5,971 nucleotides of DNA. It comes from Deltaproteobacteria bacterium RIFOXYA12_FULL_61_11 (GTDB taxonomy: Bacteria; Bdellovibrionota_F; JAHFAK01; YA12-FULL-61-11). The stretch's first letter is position 1. Each line of letters begins with the position of its first letter. Position numbers and translations under genes: made by a program. Location: positions 1 to 5,971 of the forward strand of contig MGSU01000277.1 of NCBI GenBank assembly GCA_001799195.1, written 5' to 3'. Under the pieces are notes generated by a model. The model was not told the DNA's origin. It did no database searches and saw only the letters and a program-made list of their open reading frames with translations. This document shows positions 1 through 5,181 of this stretch, piece by piece.

Positions 1-535
1 AGCGGGCCAGGGCCTCGGCGGTGGCATACTCGGCCAGGGGTCTTGCGGCAAGGTCTTTGTCCAGGACGAAGGTCAGGAGCAAGGCCTGTTCGTCGGGCGA
101 GAGCAGGGTATGGGAAAAGTAGGGATTACGATGGAGCTCGTCGAGCAAGGCCGGTTCGATCGAGTAGTCGGGTTGTTGCACCACGTCGCGGAAGGTCAAA
201 CGGCCCTCGGCGAAGGTCACGTCCGTGGCCGTGAGCAGAGAGGACGTCGCCGTTACCCCCTTCACGTTCTTGGCCTCGAAGCTCAGGCGATCCACGGCCT
301 GGAGAAAGTCAGGTCGGAGTAGGTTAGTCGAGGTAATCAGACAATAGAGTTCTTCGGGTCGATCGAAGTCCTGCTTGAACTCGTGGTAGCGGGCCAGGTG
401 AGGGCTGGTCTTCTCGAAGAGGACCTCCAACCCATAGTCGAAGCGGAGGTCTTTCATCTGGAGGATCAGCCAGAGGCTGGCGCCGAGGTACACGAGCACG
501 AGCAGCGCGGTGAGAAGGCGATTCTTCGGGATCAA
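1..535 (-). CDS. RND-superfamily (MMPL/HAE3-like) exporter, N-terminal fragment
   Basis: This is probably an inner-membrane proton-driven exporter of hydrophobic or lipid-like substrates; the substrate cannot be read from this fragment. About 178 codons are visible, and the gene continues past the left edge. The start is TTG at 535-533: an in-frame TAA lies three codons upstream, and an AAAGG ribosome site (545-549) precedes it by nine bases. Residues 6-25 form one hydrophobic helix (LLTALLVLVYLGASLWLI), as at the N-terminus of RND proteins. The following residues look like the first periplasmic domain, with FEKTSPHLARYHEFKQDFD, a VKGVTATSSL segment and NPYFSHTLLSPDEQALLLTFVLD, a pattern I associate with HAE3-type exporters. 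Full-length members have roughly 750-900 residues and 12 helices, so most of the gene is missing. It follows the flavodiiron gene by 46 bases. A generic MMPL protein is the main alternative. Confidence 0.75.
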   Translation of the reverse strand, partial: MIPKNRLLTALLVLVYLGASLWLILQMKDLRFDYGLEVLFEKTSPHLARYHEFKQDFDRPEELYCLITSTNLLRPDFLQAVDRLSFEAKNVKGVTATSSLLTATDVTFAEGRLTFRDVVQQPDYSIEPALLDELHRNPYFSHTLLSPDEQALLLTFVLDKDLAARPLAEYATAEALAR

Positions 536-544
536 GCTCGTTTA

Positions 545-549
545 CCTTT
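545..549 (-). promoter_or_regulatory. Ribosome binding site of the exporter gene
   Basis: AAAGG reads on the minus strand nine bases before the TTG codon at 535. It supports the TTG start, because no ATG or GTG in that frame lies between the upstream in-frame stop and this codon. Confidence 0.6.
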
Positions 550-562
550 CGATATGTGCATA

Positions 563-580
563 AGCGCACGGCCGTGCGCT
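563..580 (-). promoter_or_regulatory. Perfect 18-base palindrome between flavodiiron and exporter genes
   Basis: AGCGCACGGCCGTGCGCT is its own reverse complement with no mismatch. It begins one base after the flavodiiron stop codon and ends before the ribosome site of the exporter gene. As RNA it could fold into a very GC-rich hairpin of about seven pairs with a four-base loop. No run of U follows, so it is not a canonical intrinsic terminator. It may cause partial termination, protect the 3' end of the upstream message, or bind a dimeric regulator. The palindrome is observed; the function is inferred. Confidence 0.6.
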
Positions 581-581
581 G

Positions 582-1778
582 CTACGAAGGAATCCCGACC
601 GTCGTCAGGCGCGCGTGTCGCTCGGCAAAGGTCGCCGCAAGGGCTTCCAGGGACTCGCAATCGTCGGCTCCCGGTAACCCCTTGCACAGTACCGGGGGGA
701 GGACCTCGAGCTTGAGGTTGGGGATCATCGCCGCGAGCTGTTCGACCATTTTACCGCCCCAACCATAGGACCCGAGGACCGAGAGGAAGCGCGCTTTCGG
801 GCGGAGTAGATTGGCGAGATAGGCGGCATAGGCTGCCTTGGGATGCGGCCCTCCGAGTACGACCGGAGTACCGATCACGATGGAGGCGGCGTCGACGAGG
901 AGCATGGCCAGTTTGCCGAGGTCGGGATCGGTCAGGTCGAACTGCTCGACGCGCATGCCCCGGCGGATGCAGGCTTCGACGAAGACCTCGACCATGCGCC
1001 GGGTGCTGGCGTGCATCGAAAGATACGGCACCACGATCAGGTTGTGAGGCGGAGCGGTCAACCATTCCCGATAGGCCTCGAGGATGAACTCGGGTCGCTC
1101 GTAGATCGGTCCGTGACTGGGGGCGATGTAGGCAGGCCGTAAGCCGGTGAGCCGTTCGAGGCGCTTCTCGATCAAGTTCCTGAAAGGCATCATGATCTCG
1201 GCATAGTACCGTTTCGCACCGAGGAGGACCCCGGCGTCTTCCCCGGCGAACAGCTCACTCGTGGCGAGGTGCGAGCCGAACAGATCGCAGGTGAAGAGGA
1301 TGCGCCGTTCTGGCAACCAGGTCACCATCGTCTCCGGCCAGTGTACCCAGGGGAAGTGGAGGAATTCCAGGGTCAGGCCTCCCAGGTTGAGGCGTTCGCC
1401 GTCCCGGACCGCTCGTATTCGCTCCGCGGGAACGCCGAGGTGGTCCACCAACATGGTCTTGCCCTTCTCCGTCGCCAGCACCGTGGTTTCAGGGTGGGCC
1501 GCCAGGACAAGGGGAATTGCGCCCGAATGGTCTTGTTCGGCATGGTGGGCGACGAGGAAATCGATATGTTCCGCCCCAGCGTGGGCGAGGCGAGCCGACA
1601 AGATCTGGGCGCAGGCCGGGTCGACCGTGTCCAGCAAGGCAGTTCCAGAGGACCCGCGTACCAGGTAGGCATTGTAACTCGTGCCGTCCGGGAGTGGAAT
1701 CAAGGCGTCGAACAGCCTTCTGTCCCAGTCTATCGCACCAACCCAGTCGACGCTCTCCACAACCCTGCGCGCTTGCAT
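582..1778 (-). CDS. Class A flavodiiron protein (FprA/ROO type O2 or NO reductase)
   Basis: Cytoplasmic enzyme that reduces O2 to water, or NO to N2O, with electrons usually delivered by rubredoxin or a similar carrier. At 398 residues it has the normal length of a class A member: a beta-lactamase-like diiron domain (about 1-240) followed by a flavodoxin-like FMN domain (about 245-390), with no C-terminal rubredoxin or reductase extension. All expected diiron ligands are present: H79, E81 and D83 in HAEQDH, H146 in VHWPETM, D165 in LFTCDLFG and H222 in APSHGP. The first five fall at the same residue numbers as in Desulfovibrio gigas ROO. The FMN domain shows PYLSMHASTRRM (251-262) and GSYGWGG (336-342). 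The ATG at 1778 has a strong AGGAGG eight bases upstream. The J-domain gene ends 63 bases upstream and the exporter starts 46 bases downstream, so this is probably the middle of an operon. O2 versus NO preference cannot be read from the sequence. Confidence 0.96.
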   Translation of the reverse strand: MQARRVVESVDWVGAIDWDRRLFDALIPLPDGTSYNAYLVRGSSGTALLDTVDPACAQILSARLAHAGAEHIDFLVAHHAEQDHSGAIPLVLAAHPETTVLATEKGKTMLVDHLGVPAERIRAVRDGERLNLGGLTLEFLHFPWVHWPETMVTWLPERRILFTCDLFGSHLATSELFAGEDAGVLLGAKRYYAEIMMPFRNLIEKRLERLTGLRPAYIAPSHGPIYERPEFILEAYREWLTAPPHNLIVVPYLSMHASTRRMVEVFVEACIRRGMRVEQFDLTDPDLGKLAMLLVDAASIVIGTPVVLGGPHPKAAYAAYLANLLRPKARFLSVLGSYGWGGKMVEQLAAMIPNLKLEVLPPVLCKGLPGADDCESLEALAATFAERHARLTTVGIPS

Positions 1779-1786
1779 GCTGAAGA

Positions 1787-1792
1787 CCTCCT
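1787..1792 (-). promoter_or_regulatory. Strong Shine-Dalgarno of the flavodiiron gene
   Basis: A full AGGAGG on the minus strand, eight bases before the ATG at 1778. It is the best ribosome site in the window and suggests that this gene is translated more strongly than its neighbours. I see no convincing promoter in the 63-base gap that contains it. Confidence 0.85.
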
Positions 1793-1841
1793 CAAGGGGT
1801 TCGGAAACAATGGGAAGCAGCCTCGGACTCGGCAGGCAGGT

Positions 1842-3296
1842 TCAGGCAGCCCCGTGCAATTCTTCCCTGGCTTCCTTGCATTCCGGGTCGTGCTTGAGCG
1901 CTTTCTGGTAGTAAAGCCGCGAGAGCATGGGATTATTGCGGACCTTGAACAAGCGGCCGAGAAAGAGATGGACGGACGGAGGAGCCGAGGCCTCCCGGGC
2001 CAGACGTTCCAACCGGTCGAGGCTCTCCTGGGCCGTCTCGGGTTGTTCCTCGCTCTTGACCATGTACTGGCAGTAGAGCAGATGGGCCTCGAAGTCGCGC
2101 TCCTCGGGATAGCAATCCCGGGCACGTTGGAACGAGGTCATGGCCCGTTTGTAGTTCTTGCGCAAGAGATGTCGTTGCCCGTCGGCGTAGTGTTGTTCGG
2201 CCTCCATGACCCCTTGGACGAAATCCTCGACGCTCTTGCCCGATTGCTTGAGTTCGAGATGCAACTTGTACTCGTAGATCTTCTCGTCCGAGCTGAGCCG
2301 GTGAAAGGCTTCGGTGATACGGGCGAAATAATCCTCGAGGTGACGCTTGTATCCAATCGCGACCCGGGAGTTGTAGAGATCGGGATGGTATTCGCGGACG
2401 AGTTCCAAATAGACGCGTTTCACCTCGACCGCATTGGCTTTGGAAGTGATGCCGAGGACTTCGAAGTAGTTCTCGTTATCGATGGTTCCGAGCTTCTGAT
2501 GAGTTTTCTCAACTTTCTCCATGAGTTCCCGCTCGTGAGCCGACAACTCATAGTCCAGGACCTGCAGTTCGATGAGCAGATAGAGAAGCGCATTCAGGAT
2601 GTTGTGGTATTTGTTCTCCTTCTCGGGCAAGACCGCGGCAAGCAGACTGGGGGTCTTGAACCGCAGACAGAGGCTCCGGATCATGTCGTTGAGTTTTTCG
2701 TTCCTGGTCTGGGGTACGGTCGCCCGGCGGAAACTGAACGTGTGCTCCCGCAGTCCCTCGAGGACCTCGAGGACTTCTTTCTCGGGGAGGTATTCGAGGA
2801 TGACCTTGAGAAAACTCTCGAACGCGGAGATCAACTCGAACTTCTCGGCCGGTTCGATCGGTGGCACCTGGTCGAGAAGCTCTATCTGGAAAGCGCCACC
2901 GCTGAACAGGAAACAACTCAGGTAGCGCAAGCGGAGCAGCTCTTGATAGTGTTTTTCGAGTTGCGAGGTGGGGAGGGCGCCAAGCCGACGAACGGTGTCG
3001 AATTCGTTGCCCCCCTTGGTCTTGAGCAGGAGACAAACCTGCTCGTTTTGCGGTTTGGTCAGGACGTTTCGTTTCCAGAGGTAGTGGGCGAAACGCTCTT
3101 CGGGTTTTTCCGAGTACAAGGTAAGGAGTGAGCGCTCGTGGAAGATCAGTTGTTTTCGCAGGTTGAAATCGGTGAGGGTGAGCCGGAAGGTGCCGGAGCG
3201 GCGGAGGAGTATATCGATGAGTTTGAAGGCCGAAAAATGATCGAGACTGCCCCGGTGCGGGAGTTCGTCGTCACGACTGAGGGCACTGAACTTCAT
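1842..3296 (-). CDS. DUF4388 - J-domain - TPR protein
   Basis: Probable cytoplasmic co-chaperone or regulatory scaffold of unknown target. With the ATG at 3296 it has 484 residues. Residues about 16-140 look like a DUF4388 (PATAN-type) domain, starting RGSLDHFSAFKLIDILLRRSG, a family found in regulatory and gliding-related proteins. A helical, charged middle part (about 150-270) is unassigned. A J-domain follows (about 276-344: NYFEVLGI, then EYHPDLY, then ITEAFHRLSSDEKIYEY). Its HPD triad, needed to stimulate DnaK ATPase, is intact at 304-306. The C-terminal 120 residues look like TPR helices (YADGQRHLLRKNYKRAMTSF, LGRLFKVRNNPMLSRLYYQK). A GTG at 3323 would add nine residues, but it lies only about 11 bases from the predicted transcript start and has no ribosome site. 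The ATG has GGTGATC, complementary to the 16S 3' tail, in register. No glycine-rich or zinc domain of classical DnaJ is present. It is the first gene of the likely operon. Confidence 0.85.
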   Translation of the reverse strand: MKFSALSRDDELPHRGSLDHFSAFKLIDILLRRSGTFRLTLTDFNLRKQLIFHERSLLTLYSEKPEERFAHYLWKRNVLTKPQNEQVCLLLKTKGGNEFDTVRRLGALPTSQLEKHYQELLRLRYLSCFLFSGGAFQIELLDQVPPIEPAEKFELISAFESFLKVILEYLPEKEVLEVLEGLREHTFSFRRATVPQTRNEKLNDMIRSLCLRFKTPSLLAAVLPEKENKYHNILNALLYLLIELQVLDYELSAHERELMEKVEKTHQKLGTIDNENYFEVLGITSKANAVEVKRVYLELVREYHPDLYNSRVAIGYKRHLEDYFARITEAFHRLSSDEKIYEYKLHLELKQSGKSVEDFVQGVMEAEQHYADGQRHLLRKNYKRAMTSFQRARDCYPEERDFEAHLLYCQYMVKSEEQPETAQESLDRLERLAREASAPPSVHLFLGRLFKVRNNPMLSRLYYQKALKHDPECKEAREELHGAA

Positions 3297-3298
3297 GC

Positions 3299-3305
3299 GA
3301 TCACC
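3299..3305 (-). promoter_or_regulatory. Extended anti-16S match that decides the J-domain gene start
   Basis: GGTGATC ends two bases before the ATG at 3296. It lacks the usual AGGAGG core, but it is the exact complement of 16S 3'-tail bases GAUCACC. It sits where the GGTGATC part of the full complement AGGAGGTGATC would sit at normal spacing. This favours the ATG at 3296 over the GTG at 3323. Confidence 0.5.
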
Positions 3306-3333
3306 GGCCTGGCTGGCGGGCACCAGAAAAAAA

Positions 3334-3370
3334 TCAGGCTAAGTATTGGAAGTCCGATCGCTTTTGTCAA
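3334..3370 (-). promoter_or_regulatory. Sigma70-type promoter of the J-domain/flavodiiron/exporter unit
   Basis: Reading the minus strand, a consensus -35 box TTGACA (3370-3365) is separated by exactly 17 bases from a -10 box AATACT (3347-3342, four of six consensus bases). Seven and eight bases downstream of the -10 box come G (3335) and A (3334), followed by seven T (3333-3327). Transcription starting there gives a leader of about 38 bases to the ATG at 3296. No other promoter of this quality is visible in the intergenic region. The boxes are seen directly; activity is inferred. Confidence 0.75.
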
Positions 3371-3377
3371 TGGGAAA

Positions 3378-3389
3378 GCGTGAGGCTTG
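3378..3389. repeat. 12-base direct repeat, copy 1
   Basis: GCGTGAGGCTTG on the plus strand. It is identical to 3546-3557, and its core GAGGCTTGG also occurs at 3537-3545. This copy lies just upstream of the -35 box of the minus-strand promoter, at a distance where an activator or repressor could bind. Significance unknown. Confidence 0.5.
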
Positions 3390-3459
3390 GTAACTCTTCA
3401 GTTTTAACGAGGTAAGGGGTCCTGTCACCTCTCACCCCCACCATGCTCATCCTTGCGCG

Positions 3460-3478
3460 TGGCGGGGGACCCCCGTCG
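3460..3478 (-). other. GC-rich hairpin in the intergenic region
   Basis: A GGGGG/CCCCC inverted repeat around position 3469 extends outwards through C-G and G-C pairs and two G-T wobbles, giving a stem of seven to eight pairs with a three- to five-base loop. It lies about 100 bases after the TcdA stop codon. No T-run follows on either strand, so it is at best an atypical terminator or an RNA-stabilising structure. Confidence 0.35.
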
Positions 3479-3513
3479 GTGCCACCCCAATGCGGTGACG
3501 AACAACCTACAAT

Positions 3514-3563
3514 CCACCCCAAGACTGAAGGAATACGAGGCTTGGGCGTGAGGCTTGAGGTGG
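3514..3563 (-). other. Long-loop inverted repeat after the tcdA stop
   Basis: On the minus strand CCACCTCAAG (3563-3554) can pair with CTTGGGGTGG (3523-3514): ten pairs including one G-T, around a 30-base loop. It begins 16 bases after the TcdA stop codon and could contribute to transcript termination. The loop is long and the downstream T content is modest, so I regard it as tentative. Confidence 0.25.
3546..3557. repeat. 12-base direct repeat, copy 2 (with a core copy at 3537-3545)
   Basis: GCGTGAGGCTTG again, 168 bases from copy 1. The shorter core GAGGCTTGG at 3537-3545 lies 13 bases from the matching core of this copy. The repeats bracket most of the intergenic region. They could be operator half-sites, or the direct repeats of a small decayed insertion. 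Confidence 0.45.
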
Positions 3564-3578
3564 GTGGTCTTAGCTTCT

Positions 3579-4400
3579 CTATGGTTCAAGGTTCGCATGG
3601 CCCTTGCCGTTGCCATCTGGTGTGCAGCGCAGCCCCTGGGGGCGCAGCTCTCCGAGGATGAGACGCAGGCATTCGCTCGCGGCAAGCAAGCCGAAAACCG
3701 CCGTCACGGTCATCAAGGTGCCGTTGACCGCCCGTTCGCGTCCGCGTTGTACCGAGGGTTCTTGGTCGAGGGCGCTATCCAGGGAATGCCACGGTAAGGA
3801 GGCTCTGCCGGGCAATTCATGGGAATGCACGCAACGGATGCCGTTGTGGATACCGCGGGCGGAGAGCCTCTTGCGCACGAACCTTGCCAACCTGCAGTTC
3901 TTGGTCTCGCTGAGATCTCCTACCCGGACCATGGTCGGGTCGATCTTGTTCGCCGCGCCCATCGAGGACACATGGGCCTGACCTCGGCGGTGCAAGGCGC
4001 AGAGCAAGGAAATCTTCGGTCCCAGGCTGTCGATGGCATCGATCACGACGTCGGGCCGCAGGTCGAGGTACCGCTCCACCGAGGTGCCGTCGAGGAAATC
4101 GACCACGGCCTCGACCATGGCTGCCGGGTTGATGTCGAGTACCCGTTCTCTGGCCACCTGGGCTTTCTCCCGACCCAGGGTACTGCTCGTGGCCAGGATC
4201 TGCCGATTGAAGTTGCTGGCTTGGATGCGATCACAATCGACTAGGTAGAAGCGTCCGATGCCGCTGCGAGCCAGGGTTTCCAGGCACATCCCCCCAACCG
4301 CGCCCAGGCCGAACAACAACACCGAACTGTGTTGCAGGGTTTCCACGGCTTCGTTGCCGAGGATCAAACGAGTACGCGCGCTGCTGGCGGGATCGATCAT
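3579..4400 (-). CDS. tcdA: TcdA-like tRNA threonylcarbamoyladenosine dehydratase (E1/ThiF superfamily)
   Basis: Predicted to use ATP to activate and cyclise the t6A modification at tRNA position 37, giving cyclic t6A, which improves decoding of ANN codons. The 273 residues form one E1-like fold. The nucleotide-binding loop is GLGAVG (31-36). An acidic patch DCD (55-57) is followed by SNFNRQ (62-67). K79 and the DAIDSLGPK segment (121-129) complete the adenylation site. MGAANKIDPT (147-156) and VNGTLMTVTAVFGLLAASE (225-243) are typical of the TcdA (YgdL/CsdL) branch. The CxxC zinc pairs and C-terminal additions of MoeB/ThiF are absent. The segment that commonly reads T-x-x-DPLA is T-K-N-CRLA here. 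The ATG at 4400 overlaps the TatD stop as ATGA, and GAGG (4411-4414) lies ten bases upstream, so translation is probably coupled. No CsdA/CsdE partner genes are in the window. Confidence 0.9.
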   Translation of the reverse strand: MIDPASSARTRLILGNEAVETLQHSSVLLFGLGAVGGMCLETLARSGIGRFYLVDCDRIQASNFNRQILATSSTLGREKAQVARERVLDINPAAMVEAVVDFLDGTSVERYLDLRPDVVIDAIDSLGPKISLLCALHRRGQAHVSSMGAANKIDPTMVRVGDLSETKNCRLARFVRKRLSARGIHNGIRCVHSHELPGRASLPWHSLDSALDQEPSVQRGRERAVNGTLMTVTAVFGLLAASECLRLILGELRPQGLRCTPDGNGKGHANLEP

Positions 4401-5164
4401 GGAAGCAAGGCCTCGACGTTACGCTGCACCTGAGCCGTGAGTTCGGAGAGCGAGAGACCTCGGTGTTCCGCGACCCGGAGCGCGGTCTCTCGGAGATCCT
4501 CGGGTCGGCATTCCAAACCCTTGCGCGAAGCCGGGGGCATGTCCGGAGCATCGGTCTCGAGCAGCAACCTGTCCAGAGGCACGGCCGCCAGGTTGGCCTG
4601 GGCGCGGAGGTTGGTCGGCCAGGTCGAGCTGCCGGAGAAGGAGAACCGGCAACCGAGAGCCGCGAACCGCGGTAGCTGTTCCGGACTACCGCTATAGGCA
4701 TGCAGCACCCCCCCGTGGCGCAGAGGACCTCGTTGTTCCAGGAGTTCGAGCAAGGGACCAAAGGCATTTCTGCCGTGGAAGAGGACCGGCAGCGCAAGAG
4801 CCTCGGCCAAGTCCAGTTGATCGAGCAGAGAGTATTCTTGAAGTTCTCGGGGCGGCGAGTGCTTCGAGCGATCCAGGCCAATTTCTCCCAACAGCACGAC
4901 CTCGTTCTGCCGGCAGAAAGAATGCAGTTCTTCAAGCATGCCGGTGTTCCAGGAGGTGAGATACAGGGGGTGCCAACCAACCGAGAGTTTGAGGTCCCGA
5001 TGCCGTCGTGCAGCAGTCGCGTTGAGATTCCAGGCCCTTGGATCCGTGCCGCTGGTCACGAAGGTGCCGATCCCCTGTGTTCTCGCCGTCTCCAAGAGAG
5101 CATCGAGCTCCCCCCTGGCCTCGAAGACATCGAGATGGCAATGGATATCGATCAGGGGTGCCAT
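4397..5164 (-). CDS. tatD: TatD-family metal-dependent hydrolase (DNase/D-aminoacyl-tRNA deacylase type)
   Basis: Cytoplasmic TIM-barrel amidohydrolase. Family members act as 3'-5' exonucleases in DNA repair and oxidative-damage handling, and some as D-aminoacyl-tRNA deacylases; the activity of this copy is not decidable here. With the ATG at 5164 it has 255 residues, the usual family length. The full metal site is visible: H8 and H10 in IDIHCHLD, E94 in GEIGLD, H130 in LFHGR, H155 in LHAYSGS and D205 in ETDAPD. SVGWHPLYL (61-69) matches the family VGxHP motif. The frame stays open upstream for 48 more codons to 5308, but that part lies inside the preceding gene and is arginine-rich junk, so the ATG directly before the barrel strand is chosen. 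A GAGAGG (5176-5181) lies 11 bases upstream, right after the previous stop. It overlaps tcdA by four bases. Confidence 0.95.
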   Translation of the reverse strand: MAPLIDIHCHLDVFEARGELDALLETARTQGIGTFVTSGTDPRAWNLNATAARRHRDLKLSVGWHPLYLTSWNTGMLEELHSFCRQNEVVLLGEIGLDRSKHSPPRELQEYSLLDQLDLAEALALPVLFHGRNAFGPLLELLEQRGPLRHGGVLHAYSGSPEQLPRFAALGCRFSFSGSSTWPTNLRAQANLAAVPLDRLLLETDAPDMPPASRKGLECRPEDLRETALRVAEHRGLSLSELTAQVQRNVEALLP

Positions 5165-5181
5165 GACCTGCGGTGCCTCTC

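Noticed and set aside
324-569. 81-codon minus-strand frame with an ATG start beside the exporter start.
   Set aside because: It is the +1 shadow of the exporter frame; the TTG-started frame gives a proper membrane helix and periplasmic domain and continues to the window edge.
1269-3131. 620-codon open frame on the plus strand, antisense to the J-domain and flavodiiron genes.
   Set aside because: It spans two genes with clear domain motifs on the other strand and the gap between them. Its translation shows no recognisable domain and is the Glu/Leu/Val-rich pattern expected antisense to a GC-rich coding region.
3138-3383. 81-codon plus-strand frame over the J-domain gene start and its promoter.
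   Set aside because: It is antisense to the conserved DUF4388 N-terminus and crosses the predicted promoter; no ribosome site or similarity is evident.
3460-3478. Classical intrinsic terminator at the G5/C5 hairpin.
   Set aside because: Neither strand has a T-run after the stem, so it was kept only as a hairpin of unknown role.
3425-3685. 86-codon minus-strand frame starting inside the 3' end of tcdA.
   Set aside because: Its first part is a shadow of tcdA, and the intergenic part shows no recognisable motif.
4231-4980. 249-codon minus-strand frame across tatD and the start of tcdA.
   Set aside because: It is a shadow frame of two well-supported genes, with Ser/Arg/Pro-rich sequence and no domain.
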